Origin: F23-B02 sp963633225
Lineage (GTDB): Bacteria; Bacillota; Clostridia; Oscillospirales; Oscillospiraceae
DNA: 13,565 nucleotides
Assembly (NCBI GenBank): GCA_963633225.1
Contig: CAVGXR010000024.1
Span: 1-13,565, forward strand
Direction: 5' to 3'
The translations under genes and the position numbers were made by a program. Below the pieces are notes generated by a model. It saw nothing but the letters and a program-made list of their open reading frames with translations, was not told where the DNA came from and ran no database searches. How positions within the stretch are numbered: the first letter of the stretch is position 1; the number at the start of each line of letters is the position of its first letter. Of this stretch, positions 1 to 6,522 are shown piece by piece.

Positions 1-63
1 GCTCCGAATGCTACCTGCACTCGCGGCCAGGCTGTCACCTTCATCTACCGCGCAAGCAAGTAA
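1..63 (+). CDS. 3' end of an SLH-domain surface protein (partial)
   Basis: Only the last 20 codons are inside the window, read in frame 1 and ending in TAA. They give APNATCTRGQAVTFIYRASK. The TRGQAVTFIYRAS stretch is the typical end of an S-layer homology (SLH) repeat (T-R-x-Q-A/M-V-x-x-I/L-x-R), normally the last of three at the C terminus of a cell-wall-anchored protein. The rest of the protein, and so its function, lies outside the window. The next gene downstream also ends in SLH repeats, so two surface proteins are adjacent. They are separate transcription units, because a strong terminator and a new promoter lie between them. Confidence 0.75.
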   Translation, partial: APNATCTRGQAVTFIYRASK

Positions 64-80
64 TATAAAGCATATCCCAA

Positions 81-111
81 CCTCCCCAATCGTCGATTGG
101 GGAGGTTTTTT
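81..111 (+). terminator. Rho-independent terminator of the upstream SLH gene
   Basis: An inverted repeat pairs CCTCCCCAAT (81-90) with ATTGGGGAGG (96-105); one more C-G pair closes a 3-nt loop. It is followed by six T. It lies 18 bp after the TAA of the partial SLH gene. Confidence 0.92.
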
Positions 112-136
112 GATGTGTCAAAATGTGCTCCGGCAG

Positions 137-165
137 TTGACCTGCACATCATAATATGGTAATAT
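137..165 (+). promoter_or_regulatory. Sigma-A type promoter of the lipase gene
   Basis: TTGACC (137-142) and TAATAT (160-165) are separated by exactly 17 bp. They sit 58 bp upstream of the chosen ATG and downstream of the previous terminator, so the lipase probably has its own transcript with a leader of about 50 nt. Confidence 0.65.
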
Positions 166-222
166 AGAACCAGTATGCTTTAACATTTTATATGGAGAAT
201 ATTTTTGATCAGGAGGAGCATA

Positions 223-2115
223 ATGAAGAAATCAAGAAAAATACTCAGCCTGCTGCTGGCGGTGCTGCTGCTTTGCAGCCTGCTGCCCGTCGCGGCATCT
301 GCTGAGAGCGCAGCAGCGGAGGATGATTATCCCTTCGTCTTTGTCCATGGTCTCATGGGCTGGGGCGACAGGTCGATGCTCGACCCGATCATGCCGTACT
401 GGGGCATGACGACGGGCAATCTGATGAACTACCTGACGAGCAAGGGCTACGAGAGCTACGCTGCTCAGGTCGGCCCGCTCTCCGGCGCGTGGGACAGAGC
501 CTGCGAGCTCTATGCCCAGCTCACCGGCACAAGGGTCGATTACGGTGCGGCGCACTCCGCCGAAAAGGGTCACGACCGCTACGGTATCACATACGAAACG
601 CCCCTGTTTGAGGGCTGGAGCGCCGAGAAAAAGGTCAATCTCATAGGACACAGCTTCGGCGGCGCAACGACTCGTATGTTCCTTGAGCTGCTGGCAAACG
701 GCAGCGCCGAGGAGGTAGCGGCGGCAAAGGCAGCCGGAACCGAGGTATCGCCGCTGTTTGAGGGCGGCAAGGGCGACTGGGTGTATTCACTCACGGCGGT
801 AGCCGCTCCGCACAACGGAACTACCTTTATCGAGACCTGCGATATCTCAACCAAGGTCTTCACCGATTTTATCTACAACTTCGGCGCGTCCCTCGGCCTT
901 ACCAAGCTCAAGGGCGTGTATGATCTCCAGCTTGAGCATTTCGGTATCTACCGTCAGGATGACGAGACCGACCTTCAGTATCTCGTCCGCGTTCTCAACA
1001 GCAGCGATTTCATGAGCCATAATGATAACGCGATCTATGACCTGACCATTGACAATGCCCTGAAGATAAACGACGGCATCGAGATGCAGGACAATGTATA
1101 TTACTTCTCCGTCTGCGGCGATGCAACGCATCAGAGCGCAGTCAGCGAAAACGAGGTTCCCGATTCCTCGGTGTTTATGCTTCTCAAGCCCTTTGCGGCG
1201 ATGATAGGCAAGTACTATGATAAGTACACCGCCGGCGGCGTTTATATCGACAAGACATGGCTGCCCAACGACGGCATGGTAAACGTCGTGTCCGGCCTGT
1301 ATCCTGTCAACAGCCGGCTTGAATGCGTCAATGCCGACGGCAGCAAGGCCTATGTCGTCTGCGACGGATACAATAACGAGGACTACGCCAGCGGCATATG
1401 GAACGTCCTGCCCACGCAGCCGTATGACCATCTGAGCATTATCGGCGGCATACTCTCGAACACGGTGTCGAATACCCGCCACCTGTACATGGAGCTCATA
1501 AGCCGCGTGACCAGCACCTACGGCAAGGGTACAGATAAGACCGACGACCCGATAAGCGAGGATACGCTGCCCTTTGCGGATGTGAGCCGTGACCGCTGGT
1601 CGTATGACTCTATCCTTAAGATGTACCAGCTCGGCATCGTCAATGGCCGCTCGGAGACGGTCTTCGACCCGACCGGCAATGTGACCCGTGCTGAGTTTGT
1701 CAAGATGCTTGCCTGCTTTGACGGCGTGGATACGAGCGCATACTCAAAATGCCGCTTCACCGATGTCAGCGACAAGAGCGTTTTTGCACCGTATATCGAG
1801 TGGGCCGCCAATAACGGCATCGTCTACGGCGTAAATTCAACGACCTTCAAGCCCAATGACAATATCACCCGCGAGCAGATGGCGGCTATAATCTGCCGCT
1901 ACGCCGAGTACGCGGGAATAAAGCTCTCTGAGGATACAGCAGCCGTGAGCTTTACCGACGCTGCCCAGATAGCTCAGTACGCAGCGCCGAGCGTCACCGC
2001 GCTTCAGCGTGCAGGCATAGTCAACGGAGCTGAAAATGCTGACGGAAGCTACAGCTATTACCCGAAATCCTTTACGACCCGTGAGCAGGCCTGCGCCGTG
2101 CTCAGCCGCATCTGA
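223..2115 (+). CDS. Secreted SLH-anchored lipase, family I.5-like alpha/beta hydrolase
   Basis: 630 aa. ATG 223 is chosen because AGGAGGAG (211-218) lies just upstream; an in-frame TTG at 205 has no ribosome site. Residues 1-27 are a Sec signal peptide (MKKSRK, hydrophobic core, AASA cleavage region). Residues 36-~425 match the Geobacillus/Staphylococcus lipase family: oxyanion motif VHGLMGWG (41-48), nucleophile elbow GHSFGG with Ser144, Asp350 in WLPNDGMVN and His403 in YDHLSIIG. WDRACE (Asp91) and GAAHSAEKGHDRYG (His111, His117) match three zinc ligands of that family. The fourth position is Glu238 where I recall Asp, and the calcium-site acidic residues after the catalytic His are absent. 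Three SLH repeats follow (~450-495, 511-560, 576-630), which normally bind a pyruvylated wall polymer. Expected role: ester or lipid hydrolysis at the cell surface; the natural substrate is unknown. Confidence 0.88.
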   Translation: MKKSRKILSLLLAVLLLCSLLPVAASAESAAAEDDYPFVFVHGLMGWGDRSMLDPIMPYWGMTTGNLMNYLTSKGYESYAAQVGPLSGAWDRACELYAQLTGTRVDYGAAHSAEKGHDRYGITYETPLFEGWSAEKKVNLIGHSFGGATTRMFLELLANGSAEEVAAAKAAGTEVSPLFEGGKGDWVYSLTAVAAPHNGTTFIETCDISTKVFTDFIYNFGASLGLTKLKGVYDLQLEHFGIYRQDDETDLQYLVRVLNSSDFMSHNDNAIYDLTIDNALKINDGIEMQDNVYYFSVCGDATHQSAVSENEVPDSSVFMLLKPFAAMIGKYYDKYTAGGVYIDKTWLPNDGMVNVVSGLYPVNSRLECVNADGSKAYVVCDGYNNEDYASGIWNVLPTQPYDHLSIIGGILSNTVSNTRHLYMELISRVTSTYGKGTDKTDDPISEDTLPFADVSRDRWSYDSILKMYQLGIVNGRSETVFDPTGNVTRAEFVKMLACFDGVDTSAYSKCRFTDVSDKSVFAPYIEWAANNGIVYGVNSTTFKPNDNITREQMAAIICRYAEYAGIKLSEDTAAVSFTDAAQIAQYAAPSVTALQRAGIVNGAENADGSYSYYPKSFTTREQACAVLSRI

Positions 2116-2134
2116 TAAGCTTAATAAAACATAT

Positions 2135-2161
2135 AAAAAACCGTGGTTCGCCACGGTTTTT
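2135..2161 (+). terminator. Terminator after the lipase gene
   Basis: CCGTGG (2141-2146), TTCG tetraloop, CCACGG (2151-2156). An A-run on the left and a T-run on the right extend the stem, so it could act in both directions. It starts about 20 bp after the lipase stop. Confidence 0.9.
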
Positions 2162-2164
2162 GTA

Positions 2165-2193
2165 TTGCAATGGATTTAGACATTTAGTATAAT
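2165..2193 (+). promoter_or_regulatory. Sigma-A type promoter of the ABC transporter operon
   Basis: TTGCAA (2165-2170), 17 bp spacer, perfect TATAAT (2188-2193). It lies 33 bp upstream of the ATPase ATG; a ribosome site AAGGTGG (2213-2219) falls between them. It follows directly on the lipase terminator. Confidence 0.75.
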
Positions 2194-2226
2194 ATATCTA
2201 ATACATTACTGTAAGGTGGGCTGGCT

Positions 2227-2928
2227 ATGGCATACGTTGAATTTGAAAAAGTGAAAAAGACCTATCACATGGGCGAGGTGTGCATAGAAGCCCTGAAGGA
2301 TGCGACATTTGAGGTCGAAAAGGGCGAGATATGCGTGATCGTAGGCGCGTCGGGAGCGGGCAAAACAACGCTGCTGAACATACTCGGCGGCATGGACAGC
2401 CTCAGCTCAGGCCGCGTGGTGCTCGACGGAGAGGAGATATCGTCCTACAACGCGATGCAGCTTACGACCTATCGCCGTTATGACGTGGGCTTTGTCTTTC
2501 AGTTTTATAATCTTGTGCAGAATCTGACCGCCATAGAAAACGTTGAGCTTGCCGCGCAGATATGCAAGGACCCCATGGATGCGGCGGAGGTCATCGACCT
2601 TGTGGGACTGCACGACAGAGCACAGAACTTTCCGGCGCAGCTGTCCGGCGGCGAGCAGCAGCGCGTTGCAATAGCCCGCGCCCTTGCAAAGAACCCGAAG
2701 CTCCTGCTCTGCGACGAGCCAACGGGCGCTCTGGACTATAACACCGGCAAGGCAATTTTGCAGCTTTTGCAGGATTGCAGCCGTAAAAACGGCATGACAG
2801 TCATTATCATAACCCATAACCACGCGCTCACAGCCATGGCCGACAGAGTCGTTTCCGTCAAGAGCGGCGTTGTTACGGATGTTAAGCGGAATGAGCACCC
2901 CATACCCATTGAAGATATAGAGTGGTAG
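2227..2928 (+). CDS. ABC transporter ATPase, MacB/LolD family
   Basis: 233 aa, the usual size for this family. It is the cytoplasmic motor of the permease encoded 4 bp downstream. Visible motifs: Walker A GASGAGKTT (40-48), Q-loop FVFQFYNL (89-96), signature LSGGEQQRVAIARAL (139-153), Walker B LLLCDEPTGALD (159-170, Glu164 catalytic) and H-loop THN (His197). The Q-loop context, the signature and the EPTGALD sequence are typical of ATPases that drive FtsX-type mechanotransmission (MacB, LolD, FtsE, BceA) and not of nutrient importers. Start ATG 2227 has ribosome site AAGGTGG. No substrate can be read from the sequence. There is no two-component system beside it, which argues against a Bce-type peptide-resistance module. 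Confidence 0.95.
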   Translation: MAYVEFEKVKKTYHMGEVCIEALKDATFEVEKGEICVIVGASGAGKTTLLNILGGMDSLSSGRVVLDGEEISSYNAMQLTTYRRYDVGFVFQFYNLVQNLTAIENVELAAQICKDPMDAAEVIDLVGLHDRAQNFPAQLSGGEQQRVAIARALAKNPKLLLCDEPTGALDYNTGKAILQLLQDCSRKNGMTVIIITHNHALTAMADRVVSVKSGVVTDVKRNEHPIPIEDIEW

Positions 2929-2932
2929 ACCC

Positions 2933-5900
2933 ATGAACAGATCGACCTTAAAGCTTACAAAGAGAGAAATTAAAAACAGCCTCGGGCGCTATCTTGCGAT
3001 ATTTGCAATAATTGCGCTGGGGGCCGGCCTGTTTGTCGGTCTCCGGCTCTCCCGTCCTGATTTTCTGGAGACGTACAATAACTACACACAGCGCACGCAT
3101 TTTTACGATTTCCGCCTTGTGTCCACCCTCGGCCTTACAGACGACGATCTTGCCGAGGTGAAAAAGCTCTCCGGCGTTACGCTTGCCGAGGGCGCTGTCG
3201 GCGCGGATTTCCTGTTCAATACGCCCGATGAGGATAACCTCATCATGATGGCTCAGAGCATAACCGAGGAGATAAACCTCATCGAGCTCAAGTCTGGGCG
3301 TATGCCGGAAAAGCCTGATGAGTGCCTTGCAGACCCCAATCTCTACTCCGAGGACGATATCGGCAGCACGATAAAGCTCTCTGAGGATAACAGCGAGCAG
3401 ACCTTTGATACCTTTGCATATGATGAATACACCATAGTCGGCATAACTGAGAGCGTTTTGTATATCAATATGGAGCGCGGCTCGAGCACGCTCGGAAACG
3501 GCAGCGTCAAGGGCTATATTTATATACCCTCTGACGGCTTTTCGACGGACTACTATACAGATATCTACGTCTGCGTCGATGCCGAGGGCTATGTGTACTC
3601 AGACGAATACGAGGAAGGCTGCAAAAAATACGTTGAGCCGCTCGAAGAGCTCATGGCTGAGCGGGCGGTCGTGCGGCGCAATAGCATAATTGACGATGCC
3701 ATGTCGCAGCTTGACGATGCAAAAGCTCAGTATGAGGAGGGCAAGGCGCAGTACGATGCTGCAAAGGCCGAATATGACAGCGGCTATGCCGCCTATACGC
3801 AGAAAAAAAGCGAGACCGAAGCCGAACTCGATGCTGCACGCAAGCAGATAGAGCAAGCTGAGAGCATGATGGGCGATTCGTCCGTCATCGAGCAGAAGCA
3901 GGCCGAGCTCGATGCTGCCAAGGCGGAGCTTGACAAGGGACAGGCCGAGTATGAGTCCGGCCTGAGCCAGTTTAACGCACGCTCCGCTCTTGCTTACAGC
4001 ACAGTAGATCAGCAGATATCCTACTACGAAAACCGTATCAGCGAAAAGCAGAGCGAAATTGCGGAGAAAAACGCTGATATAGAAGACCTGAATGCCCAGC
4101 TTGCAGAGGCTCAGGCAAACGGCGAGCGCCTGAAGGCGAGGCTCATAGAGAGCAGGATAAAAACCGCAAACGACAGAATAAGCATTTTAAACAGCGAGAT
4201 AGCGCTGTGCAATGAACGGCTCGAATCGCATAAGGAGAAACGCGCCTCGATCGATGCGGAGCTTGAGCCGTACCGCAAGCAGCTTGAGGATGCCAAGGCA
4301 CAGCTCGATTCAGGCTACGCGCAGATAGCCGACGGACAGGCGCAGCTCGATCAGGCGCGTGAGATGATAAACAGCGGCGGTGCGCAGCTTGAGCAGGCAA
4401 AAAAACAGTACGAGCAGGGCAAGGCAGAGGCCGAGCAAGGCTTTGCCGAGGCCGAAAAGGAGCTGGCATCCGGCAAGGCACAGCTTGATGAAGCCAAGGC
4501 CGAGCTCGACAAGGGTGCAGCTGAGCTTGATTCTGCCGAAAAGCAGATAAAAAACATAAACCATGCCGATACATACGTCCTTGACCGCGATACGAACGCG
4601 GGCTACGTCTGCTTTGAGAGCGATACGAACGTCGTTCAGAGCGTTGCAGCCGTGTTCCCCGTGTTTTTCTTCCTCGTTGCAGCCCTTGTGTGCCTTACGA
4701 CGATGACGAGAATGATCGACGATCAGCGCACGCAGATAGGCATAATGAAGGCGCTCGGCTATTCCTCGGGTGCTATTATGAGCAAGTACATGCTCTATTC
4801 CGGCAGCGCCACGGTGCTTGGCTGCATTTTCGGCATAGCAGTCGGAAGCATTGCGTTTCCGGCGATCGTATGGTTCGGCTACGGACTTATATATAACCTC
4901 TCCGGCCTTACGTTTACTATGGACTGGCCGCTTGCCATCGGGATAACGGCTGCAAACCTTGCGGTAACGGTGCTCGTAACGTGGTACTGCTGCGCAAAGG
5001 AGCTTAAATGCGTGCCTGCCGAGCTCATACGCCCCAAAGCACCTGAGGCGGGAAAGAGAATACTGCTCGAGCGCATACCGCTCGTGTGGAACGATATGAG
5101 CTTCATGCAGAAGGTGTCGGCGCGAAACATCATGCGCTATAAAAAGCGCATATTCATGATGCTCCTCGGCATCGGCGGCTGTACGGCGCTCGTTTTGACG
5201 GCGCTCGGCCTCAATGATACGATCCAGAACGTCGTAACGCGGCAGTATGAAGATATAATCCTTTATGACTACGAGCTGACCATGGCCTATGATATGACCG
5301 ACGACGAGCAAGAGATATTTTTCCGAGATGCGGGCGATAACGTGAAGGACGCAATATTCCTCTATCGCGGCCTTGCGGAAATTGACGGCGGCGCTGCCGT
5401 CAAAAGCGCGACCCTCACAATATCCAACGGCAAGGGACTTTATAAGTTCATTGACCTTGCCTATGACGGCACTCCCATCGACTATCCAGGGAAAAACGAG
5501 GCGGCAATAAACTATAACCTTGCCCGTCAGCTCGGCGGTGTCGAGGTCGGCGACGAGATAAAGATCACAACGGCTGAAAAAAAGGAGCTCAGCGTAACAG
5601 TAAGCGCCCTGTTTGACAATTATGTGGACAGCTTTGTGTTCATTTCGCCCGAAACGTATGAGGAGCAGCTCGGCGAGGAGCCGGTGTATAAGTCCGCGCT
5701 TGCAAACGCGCCAACGGGGGAGAATGTGAGCGCCTGCGCTGCGGCAATTGCAAACAGCGTTGACGGCGTGAGAGGCGTAAGCCTGAGCGTCGATACAAAG
5801 GAGCGCATGAGCAGCATGATGGACGGACTTCTGGTCGTCGTTGCGGCGATAATCCTATGCGCCGGACTTCTGGCGTTCATAGTGCTGTATAACCTCACGA

Positions 5901-6229
5901 ATATAAACATCTCCGAGCGTATACGCGAGATAGCGACGATAAAGGTGCTCGGCTTCTATCCGAAGGAGGCGGCGCAGTATGTTTTCCGCGAAAACCTCAT
6001 CCTCACAGGAGCAGGCGCGGTGTTCGGCCTCGGCCTCGGAGTTGCGCTGCACGCCTTTGTCATGAACGCGATAAAGGTCGATATGATGTATTTCAAGCCG
6101 CATATAAGCTTTCTGAGCTTTGCGGTGTCGATCATCATAACCTTCGTGTTCGCCGCCATTGTCAATGCCATCATGCGCCGCAGGATAGACAACATCGACA
6201 TGGCCGGCGCACTCAAATCAATAGAGTAA
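2933..6229 (+). CDS. FtsX-type ABC permease with a long extracytoplasmic coiled coil
   Basis: 1098 aa. The ATG lies 4 bp after the ATPase stop, so the two are probably translationally coupled. Order: TM1 (~19-40); periplasm-side domain; coiled coil (~250-545); TM2-4 (~571-592, 621-650, 664-687), the first FtsX domain with IGIMKALGYSSGAI after TM2; TM5 (~740-760); second outside domain (~765-960); TM6-8 (~962-987, 1021-1043, 1059-1081), the second FtsX domain with REIATIKVLGFYP. It is thus a duplicated eight-TM permease that could work alone with an ATPase dimer. The coiled coil has clear heptads (AKAQYEE, GKAQYDA, AKAEYDS) rich in A, K, E, Q and D. Such coiled-coil permeases are common in Clostridia; their function is mostly unassigned. 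Export of, or force on, an envelope component is inference. The stop codon lies inside a 24-bp direct repeat. Confidence 0.92.
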   Translation: MNRSTLKLTKREIKNSLGRYLAIFAIIALGAGLFVGLRLSRPDFLETYNNYTQRTHFYDFRLVSTLGLTDDDLAEVKKLSGVTLAEGAVGADFLFNTPDEDNLIMMAQSITEEINLIELKSGRMPEKPDECLADPNLYSEDDIGSTIKLSEDNSEQTFDTFAYDEYTIVGITESVLYINMERGSSTLGNGSVKGYIYIPSDGFSTDYYTDIYVCVDAEGYVYSDEYEEGCKKYVEPLEELMAERAVVRRNSIIDDAMSQLDDAKAQYEEGKAQYDAAKAEYDSGYAAYTQKKSETEAELDAARKQIEQAESMMGDSSVIEQKQAELDAAKAELDKGQAEYESGLSQFNARSALAYSTVDQQISYYENRISEKQSEIAEKNADIEDLNAQLAEAQANGERLKARLIESRIKTANDRISILNSEIALCNERLESHKEKRASIDAELEPYRKQLEDAKAQLDSGYAQIADGQAQLDQAREMINSGGAQLEQAKKQYEQGKAEAEQGFAEAEKELASGKAQLDEAKAELDKGAAELDSAEKQIKNINHADTYVLDRDTNAGYVCFESDTNVVQSVAAVFPVFFFLVAALVCLTTMTRMIDDQRTQIGIMKALGYSSGAIMSKYMLYSGSATVLGCIFGIAVGSIAFPAIVWFGYGLIYNLSGLTFTMDWPLAIGITAANLAVTVLVTWYCCAKELKCVPAELIRPKAPEAGKRILLERIPLVWNDMSFMQKVSARNIMRYKKRIFMMLLGIGGCTALVLTALGLNDTIQNVVTRQYEDIILYDYELTMAYDMTDDEQEIFFRDAGDNVKDAIFLYRGLAEIDGGAAVKSATLTISNGKGLYKFIDLAYDGTPIDYPGKNEAAINYNLARQLGGVEVGDEIKITTAEKKELSVTVSALFDNYVDSFVFISPETYEEQLGEEPVYKSALANAPTGENVSACAAAIANSVDGVRGVSLSVDTKERMSSMMDGLLVVVAAIILCAGLLAFIVLYNLTNINISERIREIATIKVLGFYPKEAAQYVFRENLILTGAGAVFGLGLGVALHAFVMNAIKVDMMYFKPHISFLSFAVSIIITFVFAAIVNAIMRRRIDNIDMAGALKSIE

Positions 6230-6243
6230 TTTGACAAGAGAAA
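6220..6243. repeat. Left copy of a 24-bp direct repeat
   Basis: Identical to 6444-6467 over 24 bp, offset by exactly 224 bp. It begins AATAGAGTAATTTGACA and spans the last codons and TAA of the permease gene plus a TTGACA hexamer. Sequence diverges immediately on both sides, so these are true ends. Confidence 0.9.
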
Positions 6244-6250
6244 AACCTGT

Positions 6251-6300
6251 GCTGCTGCGATAGATAGCCGCGCAGCGGGGGAGTTCGAGGGGGCAAGGCC
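6251..6300 (+). repeat. Dispersed intergenic repeat, copy A
   Basis: GCTGCTGCG (6251-6259), an 8-bp variable spacer, then a 33-bp block (6268-6300) starting CCGCGCAGCGGGGGAGTTCG. Copy B at 13515-13565 has the same GCTGCTGCG, a 9-bp spacer and the identical 33-bp block. Both copies lie on the plus strand shortly after the 3' end of a plus-strand gene. Confidence 0.85.
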
Positions 6301-6306
6301 CGCCTC
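6287..6306. repeat. Stem-loop 1 of the intergenic element
   Basis: GAGGGGGC (6287-6294), loop AAG, GCCCGCCTC (6298-6306); the right arm has one extra C. The left arm and loop fall in the block shared with copy B. Confidence 0.6.
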
Positions 6307-6323
6307 AAGTTGGATTGTAGCCA

Positions 6324-6350
6324 TCAAAAACGTCCGTGAGGACTTTTTGA
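6324..6350 (+). repeat. Stem-loop 2 of the intergenic element, terminator-like
   Basis: TCAAAAA plus GTCC (bulged C at 6331), loop GTGA, then GGAC plus TTTTTGA. The 4-bp GC-rich inner stem followed by five T resembles a weak terminator and could end permease transcription. The outer ATCAAAAA...GGACTTTTT pattern recurs in stem-loop 4. Confidence 0.6.
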
Positions 6351-6363
6351 CGAGCATAGCGAG

Positions 6364-6395
6364 ATTTTTCGTGAAGCAAAAGCTTCACGAAAAAT
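6364..6395. repeat. Stem-loop 3: perfect 14-bp inverted repeat
   Basis: ATTTTTCGTGAAGC (6364-6377), loop AAAA, exact reverse complement GCTTCACGAAAAAT (6382-6395). With no mismatches it should fold stably in RNA from either strand. Confidence 0.85.
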
Positions 6396-6402
6396 GTGGC
6401 GT

Positions 6403-6449
6403 TCTATTCATGATATCAAAAAGTGGACTTTTTTGATATCATGAATAGA
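6403..6449. repeat. Stem-loop 4: 22-bp inverted repeat with one bulge
   Basis: TCTATTCATGATATC followed by AAAAAGT pairs with ACTTTTTT followed by GATATCATGAATAGA; one extra T makes the only bulge. The right arm runs 6 bp into the right direct repeat (6444-6467), so the hairpin straddles the element boundary. Confidence 0.85.
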
Positions 6450-6467
6450 GTAATTTGACAAGAGAAA
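6444..6467. repeat. Right copy of the 24-bp direct repeat
   Basis: Exact duplicate of 6220-6243. Its TTGACA (6455-6460) is the likely -35 of the kinase promoter. Confidence 0.9.
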
Positions 6468-6483
6468 GAGAATATATTATATT
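6455..6483 (+). promoter_or_regulatory. Sigma-A type promoter of the kinase gene
   Basis: Perfect TTGACA (6455-6460), 17 bp spacer, TATATT (6478-6483), 39 bp upstream of the chosen ATG. The -35 is inside the right 24-bp direct repeat and the -10 is outside it. At the left repeat the same TTGACA is followed 17 bp on by CTGCGA-type GC-rich sequence, so that copy should be inactive. Confidence 0.7.
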
Positions 6484-6522
6484 TAAAGATGACTAATTAA
6501 TAAATTGTCAGGGATGCATGAT

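Larger units (their letters stand above)
6244..6443. mobile_element. ~200-bp hairpin-rich intergenic element, possibly a non-autonomous (MITE-like) insertion
   Basis: It lies exactly between two identical 24-bp direct repeats and has no convincing coding frame. It contains a block shared with the right end of the window (6268-6300 equals 13533-13565) and four successive inverted repeats: 6287-6306, 6324-6350, 6364-6395 and 6403-6449. I find no terminal inverted repeats matching at the two ends and no transposase, so mobility is inferred from the flanking repeats and the second copy. A structured repeat of another kind, or a recombination product, is possible. The sequence fills nearly all of the gap between permease and kinase. 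Confidence 0.5.

Noticed and set aside
111..151. Inverted repeats TGATGTG/CACATCA and ATGTGC/GCACAT around the lipase -35
   Set aside because: Arms are only 6-7 bp with long loops and compete with each other. They could be an operator, but chance is as likely and no regulator is nearby.
4310..5311. 333-codon minus-strand open frame inside the permease gene
   Set aside because: It lies wholly within the well-supported FtsX permease, has no family resemblance, and is rich in residues expected from reading the opposite strand.
2227..6229. Bce-type antimicrobial-peptide resistance transporter
   Set aside because: There is no adjacent histidine kinase or response regulator. The permease has duplicated FtsX halves with a coiled coil, unlike BceB with its single large extracellular domain near the C-terminal half.
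6403..6449. Reading stem-loop 4 as the terminator of the permease gene
   Set aside because: The T-run is inside the stem, not after a GC-rich stem, and the kinase promoter begins immediately. Stem-loop 2 is the better terminator candidate.
6220..6467. CRISPR array or phage attachment sites formed by the 24-bp repeats
   Set aside because: There are only two repeat copies, no spacer series, no cas genes, and no integrase or prophage genes between them.
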